Shown here: positions 1 to 8,806 of the stretch, piece by piece
Layout of the letters: each line of letters begins with the position of its first letter
How positions within the stretch are numbered: position 1 is the stretch's first letter
NCBI RefSeq assembly: GCF_000828085.3
Contig: NZ_JXCA02000023.1
Span: 502,302-536,637, forward strand
DNA length: 34,336 nt
Origin: Scytonema tolypothrichoides VB-61278
Lineage (GTDB): Bacteria > Cyanobacteriota > Cyanobacteriia > Cyanobacteriales > Nostocaceae
Reading direction: 5' to 3'
Program-made: the position numbers and the translations under genes
Notes under the pieces: generated by a model
The model's database searches: none
What the model was told of the DNA's origin: nothing
Seen by the model: the letters and a program-made list of their open reading frames with translations, nothing else

Positions 1-2829
1 GTCTTGTTGCCAAAGTGCAATCGCTCGTTGGATGTCCCCTTGTTGGGCTATGACTCGTGCCATGTTGTTCAAAGTTGCAGCTTTGCCACGGACATTGCCA
101 ATGCGCTCAGATATTTCTAAGGATTGTTGCCAAAGTGCGATCGCTCGTTGGATGTCCCCTTGTTGGGCAATCACCAGTGCCATGTTGCCCAGGGTTGCGG
201 CTTTTTGTTTCAAGTCTTCTTCAGGGCAAAGGTCTAAAGTTTGCTGATAATGGGCAACAGCGTCCTCAACTCTGCCCAAAACTTCTTCTGGATGCGCGAT
301 AGTTCCCAAGATGCGGTAGTCCACAAACTTTTGCAGGAGTTGATCACAAAGTTGGACAACCTCCAAAAATCGGGAACTGTTCACCCAGCGATTTGCAATC
401 CTATCTCCAACACTGACAGCAATTTCCTGCTCCCCAGCCAGCAGTCCCAAACGCACTATTTCCAGTCCTTTCTCTTCCGTGCGTTTGTCAGACTCCTCCC
501 ACCACACTTGATAAATTTTTCTTGCCGCTTGCTGTCGCGTTGTTTGCCACTCTTCCTCACTCAATAATGGTTCCAGCAAGAATTCTAAAATCGTCGTCAC
601 GCGATATTCGGCGGTTTGGCTGGCGTGAGTTGTGGCAGATTCAACTAAGCTGAGGCTTACTAATTTCTCTAACCATAACCTCTGCTCATCTCTTGCTCCC
701 CTCTCCTTAGTAAGGAGAGGGGCTGGGGGTGAGGTTGTGCTAAGGAGAGGGGCTGGGGGTGAGGTTGCAGCGTTAACAACATCCTCCGTCACTGGCAAAT
801 GAAACACACTCAACCTAGCCAGAAACTTTTTTTCTCCATCTTCCAACCCACTCAACAGCGTTTCCGCCAAAATATTTTCCCGAAACTCCTGCTGCGTATT
901 CTCCAACCGCGTCAACAACTCATCTGATTCTAAGCCCGGTTGCTTAACTACATTCAACAGCCATCTCAACAAGCGGGGATTGCCGTCGGTTATTTTGATT
1001 ATCCGCTGTTCGTGTACCTGTTGCCTGACTTCTTTGTCTAATTCCCGGCAGATTTTATCAACATCCGCCGGATTCATCGCCGCCAAAGATTCTAAATGCA
1101 GCTGGTGCGGTGGTAAGGTATCATCTTTTAGGTAGCGACAGGTAACAATTAACCGACTCTGGGCTGCATTTTCCTCCAGCGCTGCACAAATCGCTTCTAA
1201 AATCCTGTATGCTTCCGCCGTCATCCGCAGTGAATTATCTTCAATATTCGCTTTCGGGATGTTTTGCTCAAAGTCATCCAGCACCAACAACAACGGACGA
1301 TCAATTTCTTCTGCTTCAATTCTCTCAAAAAAGTTTTGCAGTCGCCCTTTAAGAGAAACTTTTGGTTCATTCAGCAATGCAGGCACATCTGCAAACCGCT
1401 CAAACTTACTGGAAAGTTTATTGAGTAAGCCTACCTCATCCAAAGGTCCAATTAACACCACCCGCTCAAAATTCGGACGCTGTGTCTGGACTCGCGTACA
1501 CAACCGCGCCGCCAAGGAACTCTTACCCAGTCCACCCATCCCAGCAATAAATACACCGATGTTGTCGCTGGTTTCTCGTAATGCTTGCAAACACCGTTGT
1601 AGCGGGCGTCTGCGTCCAACAAATTCCCAGCGACTGGCGACTTTCACGATATTGTTTTCATCCAGAAATTCGCTTTCCGGCTGTGTAAATTTCAGCTTCT
1701 CCCGCTTTTTGGTTCTCAGCGGTGTGACTAATTGCTCAATTTGGCGCGTATCTCGATAAATCCGCAACAAATGCCAGTCGGAGCATTCTTGAGTAATCAT
1801 TTCCTGTTGCGCTGCTTTGACTGCTTCTTCTACCGTCGCCCCCGTTGCCAAAGCTTGATACAATGCTTGTGCCGCAATAATACCCGTCCGATCATACACC
1901 GGACGCGCCCAACCTAAAACAACACCCGCCCCCATCTTCACCAAAGCCTGCGCCATTGATGGGACTGTTCCCTGGTTAGCGACTTGCCCAGTGTGACAGC
2001 CAGAAAGAAAAATCACCCGTGGGAAGCGTCCTCGAAAAGCTTTTGCTAAATCATCCACGGTAGTCAATTGTACATTACCCACCTCATCCTCGGTGATGAA
2101 GCAGGGCGTATAATCCTTGATTTTTCTGCCTTTTGGAAGTAAACCGCCAAAATTTTCTTGGGTATAAATTATCCCGTGTCCGGTCAAGTGAAAAACATCA
2201 AAATAATCTTCCTCATAGGATTGGACTAAATTAGTTAATTCCTGAACCGAGCCGCTTTCCTCTACAATCAAAGCTAGCGGTTGGTCTTTAGTTGCTTGCA
2301 GAATATTCGTTTCTTCCCGCTCATAATCAAGAACTGGCTTAATATCTTCCGGCGAAGTCGCCATGAACAGCAACCGCAAAGGACGATTTTGCACGCCAGC
2401 CACATTCGTATTACGCTGCTGCACTGAACGCACAGGCAATACTGCTATATCCTGCCGTTCTAGTAAAAACCCTGTCCCATCGTGTAGCAATTCCCACGGC
2501 AAATGAGCGAGTCCCAACGCCACCCGTTGCGTTTCCAGGTTCAACCCCTGCGCTTCACTCGTTTGAATTAAATCCAGATATATCGTTTGTTCTTCCGCCT
2601 CATCCAGCGCCCTTCTCAGCCATCCTTCCTTACCATCTATCCATTGGTAAAGTTGGCGTCCTATGTGGAGAAGTAAGGGGGGGCGATCGCTCTCATGGGA
2701 GTAGTAATTTTGCTCACATTCATCAATTAGTTTACTCAATTCTGCTGTATCCAGAGAACGTGAGCCATAATCACAGCGTAGTTCAAAAGTTTGCTGTTGA
2801 GTGAGGGCGAAGGTGAAAGTCAGGGGCAT
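1..2829 (-). CDS. CHAT protease - STAND NTPase - TPR protein, 3' end outside window
   Basis: I translated the minus strand from ATG at 2829 and found one open frame of 943 codons that leaves the window without a stop. Residues about 100-340 form a CHAT (caspase-like) domain. It has the HLTGHG motif with His218 and SGCHTG with Cys278, the expected catalytic pair. Residues 430-437 (GMGGLGKS) are a Walker A loop and LLLVLDDFE (Asp518/Asp519) a Walker B, giving a NACHT/NB-ARC-like STAND NTPase. The C-terminal part holds 40-residue TPR units such as NMALVIAQQGDIQRAIALWQ. By family, such proteins are signal-responsive switches in which the repeats sense a ligand and the NTPase oligomerises. A regulated protease in cell death or phage defence is inference. 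No partner effector is visible upstream. An in-frame repeat insertion lies at about residues 687-711. Confidence 0.9.
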   Translation of the reverse strand, partial: MPLTFTFALTQQQTFELRCDYGSRSLDTAELSKLIDECEQNYYSHESDRPPLLLHIGRQLYQWIDGKEGWLRRALDEAEEQTIYLDLIQTSEAQGLNLETQRVALGLAHLPWELLHDGTGFLLERQDIAVLPVRSVQQRNTNVAGVQNRPLRLLFMATSPEDIKPVLDYEREETNILQATKDQPLALIVEESGSVQELTNLVQSYEEDYFDVFHLTGHGIIYTQENFGGLLPKGRKIKDYTPCFITEDEVGNVQLTTVDDLAKAFRGRFPRVIFLSGCHTGQVANQGTVPSMAQALVKMGAGVVLGWARPVYDRTGIIAAQALYQALATGATVEEAVKAAQQEMITQECSDWHLLRIYRDTRQIEQLVTPLRTKKREKLKFTQPESEFLDENNIVKVASRWEFVGRRRPLQRCLQALRETSDNIGVFIAGMGGLGKSSLAARLCTRVQTQRPNFERVVLIGPLDEVGLLNKLSSKFERFADVPALLNEPKVSLKGRLQNFFERIEAEEIDRPLLLVLDDFEQNIPKANIEDNSLRMTAEAYRILEAICAALEENAAQSRLIVTCRYLKDDTLPPHQLHLESLAAMNPADVDKICRELDKEVRQQVHEQRIIKITDGNPRLLRWLLNVVKQPGLESDELLTRLENTQQEFRENILAETLLSGLEDGEKKFLARLSVFHLPVTEDVVNAATSPPAPLLSTTSPPAPLLTKERGARDEQRLWLEKLVSLSLVESATTHASQTAEYRVTTILEFLLEPLLSEEEWQTTRQQAARKIYQVWWEESDKRTEEKGLEIVRLGLLAGEQEIAVSVGDRIANRWVNSSRFLEVVQLCDQLLQKFVDYRILGTIAHPEEVLGRVEDAVAHYQQTLDLCPEEDLKQKAATLGNMALVIAQQGDIQRAIALWQQSLEISERIGNVRGKAATLNNMARVIAQQGDIQRAIALWQQD
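8..169 (-). repeat. Near-identical 120-bp TPR-coding repeats
   Basis: The stretches 8-49 and 128-169 differ at only one or two bases and lie exactly 120 bp (40 codons) apart, in frame, inside the CHAT-STAND-TPR gene. They encode successive TPR helices. The high DNA identity points to recent unit duplication or gene conversion. The array continues past the window start. Confidence 0.8.
698..770. repeat. Palindrome plus 30-bp tandem duplication inserted in a CDS
   Basis: Positions 698-709 and 711-722 are perfect 12-bp inverted arms around one base. Units 711-740 and 741-770 are a direct tandem repeat, 27 of 30 bases equal. The whole block sits inside the CHAT-STAND-TPR frame, which stays open and reads TSPPAPLL twice. 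This kind of CCTCACCCCCAGCCCCTCTC sequence is familiar as an intergenic repeat in cyanobacteria. Confidence 0.85.
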
Positions 2830-2927
2830 GACTTTAATTTGTTGATTTTACAATTAGTTTCACTGTGCCACTACTGTATTCCGGATGAGTTTTGCAGACG
2901 CGCCAAATACCATAATAGGGTCGCTGT

Positions 2928-2957
2928 TGTAGAGACGTAGGATGCTACGTCTCTACA
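2928..2957. repeat. Hairpin repeat related to MITE core
   Basis: The hairpin has 13-bp perfect arms (TGTAGAGACGTAG and complement) around GATG. The arms share TGTAGAGACGT with the 30-bp palindromes inside the MITE-like elements at 10649 and 30305, but no flanking terminal repeats are seen here. It lies between the Uma2 gene and the CHAT gene, both on minus. Confidence 0.75.
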
Positions 2958-3030
2958 TTATCGTCTTGGTAACGGTTTTGGTCTTATCATCAACCATATT
3001 GACTTATACCAATTCTCCATGAATATGCTC

Positions 3031-3067
3031 TGATAACTGATAACTGGTAACTGGTAACTGATAACTG
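3031..3067. repeat. Heptamer tandem repeat (TGATAAC/TGGTAAC)n
   Basis: There are five 7-bp units with the variants TGATAAC and TGGTAAC. The array touches the stop codon of the Uma2 gene at 3068-3070: on the minus strand TGA is followed directly by CAGTTATC. Confidence 0.85.
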
Positions 3068-3658
3068 TCAATCAACTTCTACCTCCAAATCAACCATTAC
3101 GTAAATATCTGCTAGCGAAATTTGGAAGGGAACCGAACCAAGTGACAGCATCCCATCACCATTTTCATATTCACTAAACAGCCATTGATTATTATCAGTT
3201 TTGAAGTATTTCTCAATATGCATCGTGTATGGATCAATCAGAACATATTCCTGAAAGCTACAGATAGTTCGGTAAGCCGCAAATTTTTCATCTTTGTCAT
3301 AACTTCTGGTAGATTTTGAGAGTACCTCAGCAATCATCAACGGATTTGTGAGAGTGTCTTTCCGTCCTTCAGCAAATTCAAGTTGTCCTGCAATAACCAT
3401 CACATCAGGATAAGTGTGAATTCGCTTGTGGGGAATCCAAAGCCGTTGATCGGTGACAAAGACTCGATAAGGCTGACGCTTAAGGGCAAAGTTTAGAGAT
3501 GAGGAAAGGTTACCAGCAATTTGGTTATGATTGGGTGTGCCACCTATCACTGGGATGATTTCTCCATCAATATATTGATGGCGTTCTTCTGAATTGACCT
3601 CTAGTTCCAGATATTCTTCAGATGAGTAGTTGCGTTGCTCTTGTGCTTGCATGATCAT
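3068..3658 (-). CDS. Uma2 family (DUF820) putative endonuclease-fold protein
   Basis: This 196-residue protein has the usual Uma2 pattern: an N-terminal YSSEEYLELEVNSEERHQYIDGE-type region, then YPDVMVI (Asp85), then AEVLSKST with Glu111 and Lys115, and Tyr120-Asp121. These match the PD-(D/E)XK nuclease core recognised for the family. Uma2 proteins are very numerous in cyanobacteria; their substrate is unknown and many may be remnants of mobile DNA. The start is ATG 3658 or the second ATG at 3652; a GGGGG stretch lies about a dozen bases upstream. The next gene on the same strand is the CHAT-STAND-TPR gene, 238 bp downstream across two repeats, so co-transcription is uncertain. Confidence 0.88.
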   Translation of the reverse strand: MIMQAQEQRNYSSEEYLELEVNSEERHQYIDGEIIPVIGGTPNHNQIAGNLSSSLNFALKRQPYRVFVTDQRLWIPHKRIHTYPDVMVIAGQLEFAEGRKDTLTNPLMIAEVLSKSTRSYDKDEKFAAYRTICSFQEYVLIDPYTMHIEKYFKTDNNQWLFSEYENGDGMLSLGSVPFQISLADIYVMVDLEVEVD

Positions 3659-3815
3659 GAGAGTTAAACCCCCAATATTGTGAGTTGCTGATTGATCTGG
3701 GCGATTTCATTTAGGCGATCGCCATCGTCTTTCTATGCTTATATCAATTTCCGTCTAGCTGCGGACATAGCGAGACGGGGGAGAAATAACCAATAATTAT
3801 ATTGACTTTTGACAA

Positions 3816-4070
3816 ATGACTAAAAAGCAAAAATTCCCCTACCTACTCGGTTCCAAATGGACAGCCCAGCAAAAAGTCGATGGCTGGCGACATTTCCGAG
3901 TTATCAACCGCAAAAATCAAGGTAAGTGGGTTTATGCCGAGATGGTAGCAGCTTGTGATCCCAATGTCCGCTTTTGGATTAACGCCAAATTGTTACAAGA
4001 CCGTTCTCAGTGGGAAGCTGGTTGGCAAACCTTGCAAGAGATGAATTCACCGCAAGAAGAGGTTTCTTGA
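3816..4070 (+). CDS. Small tryptophan-rich protein (TIGR02450-like)
   Basis: This 84-residue basic protein has motifs LLGSKWTAQQKVDGWRHF and KWVYAEMVAAC and five or more tryptophans. I recognise it as the tryptophan-rich family TIGR02450, which is common in cyanobacteria and some proteobacteria and has no known function. No signal peptide or membrane segment is visible. The ATG at 3816 follows an AT-rich leader without a clear Shine-Dalgarno. The gene stands alone between the minus-strand Uma2 gene and the long gap before chlL. Confidence 0.75.
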   Translation: MTKKQKFPYLLGSKWTAQQKVDGWRHFRVINRKNQGKWVYAEMVAACDPNVRFWINAKLLQDRSQWEAGWQTLQEMNSPQEEVS

Positions 4071-4174
4071 ATAAACTTGTTTTATTAACATAAAGCTCAG
4101 TAGATTTTGAGATTTGAGAAAAAATTTAACTTATATGTAATATGTAATAATTTTTTACATTGGATTTTTGCCCA

Positions 4175-4250
4175 GAGGGATAGGGTTTCATCTAAGCCTT
4201 TCACGCTTAGCACAAAGCGCAAGCGACGTATGAAAGAAACACCATCCCTC
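4175..4250. repeat. 76-bp hairpin, MITE-like
   Basis: The left end GAGGGATAGGGTTTCAT and the complement of the right end, GAGGGATGGTGTTTCTTTCAT, are imperfect terminal inverted repeats around about 35 bp. There is no coding capacity. The form suggests a non-autonomous mobile repeat; only one copy is in this window. Confidence 0.6.
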
Positions 4251-4285
4251 AATACAGTTTGATTAAGAAAGAGATCCCCCCCAAC

Positions 4286-4337
4286 CCCCCTTAAAAAGCA
4301 GGGCTATTTTAGCCATTTACCCCCTTTTTAAGGGGGT
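4286..4337. repeat. Inverted repeat of the CCCCCTTAAAAAG type
   Basis: The arms 4286-4298 and 4325-4337 are perfect 13-bp complements. The C-run/G-run pattern is a dispersed repeat type common between cyanobacterial genes. A related C-run/G-run block appears inside tlyA at about 27372-27404. Confidence 0.75.
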
Positions 4338-4387
4338 CGCCGCAGGCGTTCTGATCTTATCCGAACCGTATAGCGCCATTCCCCTTC

Positions 4388-4422
4388 TTCCCTGTTCCCT
4401 ATTCCCTGTTCCCTGTTCCCTC
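4388..4422. repeat. Heptamer tandem repeat (TTCCCTG)n
   Basis: Five 7-bp units (TTCCCTG, TTCCCTA, TTCCCTG, TTCCCTG, TTCCCTC) form a short tandemly repeated repetitive sequence typical of filamentous cyanobacteria. Confidence 0.85.
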
Positions 4423-4758
4423 TATTTCACATACGTCTTTCTAATCAAAACTATAGATACACAAAGATTTTTCGCTTTTTGTGTTTTGTAACTTTTTTTA
4501 TAAAAACAGATTATTAAGAAATAAAATACTTTTGTTTTAAAGATTCAAAAGCGATGCAAAATAATCAACAGTCAAATTCTTCTCATTAAACGATCATTCA
4601 TCTTATAGAACCCTAATACACTTGACAGCCCCCTTTATTTTCTATGTAACTTACACAATAATGACAGTCATGAGACCTCACATATCGCCATCTCAGGCTA
4701 GGTGAAGGTAAGTGTTTAAGCCACAAGTTTGACAAAAACCTATAAGAGGCAAACAACA

Positions 4759-5625
4759 GTGAAACTAGCAGTTTACGGAAAAGGCGGTATCGGGAAATCC
4801 ACAACAAGCTGTAATATCTCCGTCGCCCTAGCCAAGCGCGGTAAGAAAGTACTGCAAATTGGTTGCGACCCCAAACACGATAGCACCTTCACCCTTACCG
4901 GGTTCTTGATTCCAACGATTATTGACACTCTCCAAGAAAAGGACTACCACTACGAAGATGTCTGGCCTGAAGATGTCATCTATAAGGGTTACGGTGGTGT
5001 GGATTGTGTGGAAGCAGGTGGTCCCCCCGCAGGTGCTGGATGCGGCGGTTACGTGGTAGGCGAAACTGTGAAACTCTTGAAGGAACTCAACGCCTTTGAT
5101 GAGTACGATGTTATTTTGTTTGACGTTCTCGGTGACGTTGTTTGCGGTGGTTTTGCAGCGCCCCTCAACTACGCTGATTACTGTCTGATTGTGACTGACA
5201 ATGGCTTTGATGCTTTGTTCGCTGCTAATCGTATCGCCGCTTCAGTTAGGGAGAAAGCCCGGACTCACCCACTGCGTCTTGCTGGCTTAATTGGTAACCG
5301 CACCTCAAAGCGTGACTTGATTGAAAAGTACGTGGAATCGGTACCTATGCCAGTTTTGGAAGTTTTGCCTTTGATTGAAGATATCCGTGTTTCTCGCGTC
5401 AAGGGTAAAACTTTGTTTGAAATGGCAGAGTATGACCCCTCTTTAAACTACGTTTGCGATTATTATCTCAACATCGCTGACCAAATTTTGGCTCGTCCGG
5501 AAGGTGTTGTACCAAATGATTCACCAGACCGCGACTTGTTCGCTTTGTTATCCGATTTCTATTTAAATCCGGGTAAACAACAAGTTTCTAATCCTCAAGA
5601 AGAACTAGACTTGATGATTGTATAA
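4759..5625 (+). CDS. chlL: Light-independent protochlorophyllide reductase, iron protein ChlL
   Basis: This is the 288-residue ATP-dependent reductase component that feeds electrons to ChlN-ChlB, so that protochlorophyllide can be reduced without light. It shows the nitrogenase iron-protein pattern: Walker [10 protein letters not shown] (7-15), GCDPKHDST (35-43), and Cys95 and Cys129, the ligands of the 4Fe-4S cluster shared between two subunits. I chose GTG 4759 because AAGAGG lies nine bases upstream and the family starts [10 protein letters not shown]; a longer in-frame TTG at 4729 would place that ribosome binding site inside the gene. It heads a cluster with a DUF5331 gene and chlN. chlB is not in the window. 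Confidence 0.97.
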   Translation: MKLAVYGKGGIGKSTTSCNISVALAKRGKKVLQIGCDPKHDSTFTLTGFLIPTIIDTLQEKDYHYEDVWPEDVIYKGYGGVDCVEAGGPPAGAGCGGYVVGETVKLLKELNAFDEYDVILFDVLGDVVCGGFAAPLNYADYCLIVTDNGFDALFAANRIAASVREKARTHPLRLAGLIGNRTSKRDLIEKYVESVPMPVLEVLPLIEDIRVSRVKGKTLFEMAEYDPSLNYVCDYYLNIADQILARPEGVVPNDSPDRDLFALLSDFYLNPGKQQVSNPQEELDLMIV

Positions 5626-5654
5626 ATCATCTTAGTTCCAGGATAGGCGACAAT

Positions 5655-6386
5655 ATGGCTTTTTTTGATAGTTTTACTGAATCTTTAAAGCAGAAGTGGT
5701 TGCAATTTTTCCAGGTGAATCGTGACTGGATTTCCCTGCACATGGAGGTGGAATCTGTTTACACTCCCGATGGCGGGAGTCGCCCACCTTCTTACCTCAT
5801 CCTGGGAGTTGTTAACGCACTGGAACCGAAACTGGCGCAGTTAATGATGCCATTTTCTAAATTGAATCCTGATGCTGACACCTTGGTTGAGGTGTTGGGG
5901 TTAAATTTCGATCCTGATCTTGCTCTTGGTAACCGTGCTCTTCCGAAGTTACGTATAGAAAAACACGTGGGAGAGTCCGATTTCTCAAGTGAAAATTTAA
6001 GTGATGAAACACTGACAAATTCTCCAAGGGTACTCAATCCAAGCAGGGATAATGTTACTCAACCAAACGAGTTCCAAGGAACTCAACACGGGATTGATAA
6101 TTCCTCATCTAACCAGAAAATTTCAAATAGTGAGTTTTACAAGGCGCATAACTCAGGTGATGAGTTTGGCAATCTTTCTTTTGATAATTTGAAGGAAGTA
6201 GACAGCAAAACTCCTGTAGCAAACGTATCAAATGAGAGTGGGTTTGCTGATGCTTTGTCAGATTCCTGGGGTAGCGAAACCGTAACCCAAAAGGGAGAAG
6301 CGGATAACGAAACGCTTTTAGGGGAAGAAAAATCTTCTGGTTCTTTGAATGAATCAGAGATTGATCGTCTGTTCCCCAAAACTTAA
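5655..6386 (+). CDS. DUF5331-like protein between chlL and chlN
   Basis: This 243-residue protein begins 29 bp after chlL. Residues 1-95 form a conserved-looking domain (SLKQKWLQFFQVNRDWI, PDGGSRPPSYLILGVVNALEP, then a Leu/Asp-rich stretch). Residues 110-243 are polar, rich in Ser, Asn, Asp and Glu, and probably disordered. No signal peptide or membrane helix is seen. I recognise the N-terminal part as the cyanobacterial DUF5331 family, whose function I do not know. Its place between chlL and chlN suggests a role near dark protochlorophyllide reduction, such as assembly or regulation, but this is only context. The ATG follows AGGATAGG. Confidence 0.75.
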   Translation: MAFFDSFTESLKQKWLQFFQVNRDWISLHMEVESVYTPDGGSRPPSYLILGVVNALEPKLAQLMMPFSKLNPDADTLVEVLGLNFDPDLALGNRALPKLRIEKHVGESDFSSENLSDETLTNSPRVLNPSRDNVTQPNEFQGTQHGIDNSSSNQKISNSEFYKAHNSGDEFGNLSFDNLKEVDSKTPVANVSNESGFADALSDSWGSETVTQKGEADNETLLGEEKSSGSLNESEIDRLFPKT

Positions 6387-6432
6387 CCTAAATTGAACAA
6401 ACTTATGTTGAATCTGGGTGTGGCTGGTGTCA

Positions 6433-6449
6433 TGCCATAGATTATGGCA
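6433..6449 (+). promoter_or_regulatory. Perfect palindrome upstream of chlN
   Basis: TGCCATA and TATGGCA are perfect 7-bp arms around GAT in the 155-bp gap between the DUF5331 gene and chlN. It could be a processing or attenuation hairpin or an operator; nothing in the sequence decides between these. Confidence 0.35.
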
Positions 6450-6511
6450 GTTTGGAGGAAAGTGTTTATTCTTCCACACATAGTCTGCCTTACTTTTAAC
6501 TGCGCTTTTAG

Positions 6512-7942
<1,431 letters not shown>

Positions 7943-7997
7943 TTTGACCCTTCGGCTGCGCTCAGGGTGAACCTCTTGTTGTAATGAATTTTGTTGG

Positions 7998-8031
7998 GTG
8001 CGTTGACGTTTGTCGTGGCGCACTTTTTTTT
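7998..8031 (+). terminator. Intrinsic terminator after chlN
   Basis: The arms GTGCG (7998-8002) and CGCAC (8019-8023), with an inner GAC/GTC pairing, are followed by a run of Ts. It is 56 bp after the chlN stop and fits the end of the chlL-DUF5331-chlN transcript. Confidence 0.65.
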
Positions 8032-8037
8032 ATTGAA

Positions 8038-8165
8038 CCGCCTTAGCGTAGCGTGTCCGCAGGACATAGACGCCAAGGACGCAGAGGAGGAAGAGAAAGA
8101 GAAAGAAAAGTGCGATAAGCCGGAGGCTTGACGCTAGCCCCGATAGGCGTTTGCGCAGCAGTTTT
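8038..8165. repeat. Dispersed GC-rich repeat block
   Basis: The block contains GCGTAGCGTGTCCGCAGGAC, an AGGAGGAAGAGAAAGAGAAAG purine tract and GATAAGCCGGAGGCTTGACG. Palindromic modules like these recur between cyanobacterial genes. No coding frame is convincing. Confidence 0.5.
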
Positions 8166-8190
8166 CTATTGGCTAGAACACAGGTTTTCC

Positions 8191-8219
8191 GTAGGGGCAC
8201 AGCACTGCTGTACCCCTAC
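8191..8219 (-). repeat. GTAGGGG...CCCCTAC palindrome, possible terminator of LysM gene
   Basis: GTAGGGG(CA)CAGCA pairs with TGCTG(TA)CCCCTAC around one base. It lies 14 bp past the stop of the minus-strand LysM gene and could end its transcript, though no strong T run follows. Confidence 0.6.
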
Positions 8220-8232
8220 CATTAGGTAATTA

Positions 8233-8451
8233 TCAAAGCACATGGCTTTCATTGTTATCGTAAACAACAATGATTTCACATTTGCTTTGGAACTCGGAAT
8301 ATGAGTCAAGGGGAATGAAAAGTTCTGCTCCAGGTACAAGTACAATGACATCTGGATTAGCATCGTAAATGGTTTGCCAATGAGTGCGATCGCCATAAAA
8401 TTTATCAGCAATCTTCGGTAGCGTATCACCATCTTCTACGGTGTAAAACAT
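8233..8451 (-). CDS. Small single-LysM protein
   Basis: In this 72-residue protein, residues 1-48 form one LysM domain: YTVEDGDTLPKIADKFYGD, then HWQTIYDANPD and LVPGAELFIP. LysM binds N-acetylglucosamine polymers such as peptidoglycan. There is no signal peptide, so either it stays inside the cell or it belongs to the small YgaU/phage-tail type of LysM proteins. Another minus-strand ORF (8166-8432) in a different frame lacks any domain and is taken as a shadow. The start ATG at 8451 lacks a strong Shine-Dalgarno. The gene is divergent from the retropepsin gene. Confidence 0.85.
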   Translation of the reverse strand: MFYTVEDGDTLPKIADKFYGDRTHWQTIYDANPDVIVLVPGAELFIPLDSYSEFQSKCEIIVVYDNNESHVL

Positions 8452-8806
8452 AACGTTTTCGTTTAATTAGTTATAGTGTAGTAAATAGAAGGAAATAACT
8501 TCATAACCTTTTTTCTGACTCTATATAATTGTAAGTGGTCTAAACTTACGCACTCTTAAAGAATTGTGTCATGGTGCTTGGCACAGGATTAAAGGAAGAC
8601 AAGTATTTACACTCACGACTTCCAAGCGCCCTATCCTCTTACCCAAGGAGTCGGTAGTATTGAAACCAAAAATTGTTTTGCATCCTTGTCCTGTCAGTCA
8701 TGCTTACAATTAAGAGGTAAACAGAAAAGCTGTTTAAAAACACCTGAATTTTTTATTACTTAATTTATTACTTAATTTATTACTTAATTTATAAATTGCA
8801 ATATGT
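8452..8806. other. Divergent promoter gap with 12-bp tandem repeat
   Basis: No gene is seen in these 355 bp between the LysM gene (minus) and the retropepsin gene (plus). The right end carries three exact copies of TTATTACTTAAT at 8753-8788, just before the retropepsin start. The rest shows no clear RNA gene or element. Confidence 0.6.
8753..8788 (+). repeat. Three exact 12-bp tandem repeats
   Basis: TTATTACTTAAT occurs three times without change, ending 18 bp before the start of the retropepsin gene. It lies where the leader or core promoter should be, so copy-number change could alter expression; that effect is inference. Confidence 0.85.

Larger units (their letters stand above)
4071..4758. 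other. Repeat-rich gap before chlL
   Basis: No gene is seen in these 688 bp. The gap holds a 76-bp hairpin element (4175-4250), a 52-bp inverted repeat (4286-4337), a TTCCCTG heptamer array (4388-4422) and then AT-rich sequence (about 4430-4740) that should include the chlL promoter and leader. Short minus-strand ORFs near 4613-4807 overlap the chlL start and look spurious. Confidence 0.7.

Noticed and set aside
32-567. Three plus-strand ORFs (71, 81, 108 residues) at the left edge
   Set aside because: They are antisense shadows of the long CHAT-STAND-TPR frame; Cys/Ser-rich translations with no domain.
1259-1917. Plus-strand ORFs of 166 and 61 residues
   Set aside because: They lie opposite the NTPase and CHAT coding region, where the minus strand has continuous motifs.
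3031-3067. Possible CRISPR array because of regular short repeats
   Set aside because: Units are 7 bp in direct tandem without spacers; no cas genes in the window. The same holds for the other heptamer arrays.
8181-8219. Pairing the CHAT protein with the LysM or Uma2 gene as one defence operon
   Set aside because: The genes are kilobases apart or separated by repeats and on different transcription units; no sequence evidence for a shared system.
8166-8432. 88-residue minus-strand ORF overlapping the LysM gene
   Set aside because: It is in a different frame; the 8233-8451 frame has a full LysM domain, this one has none.
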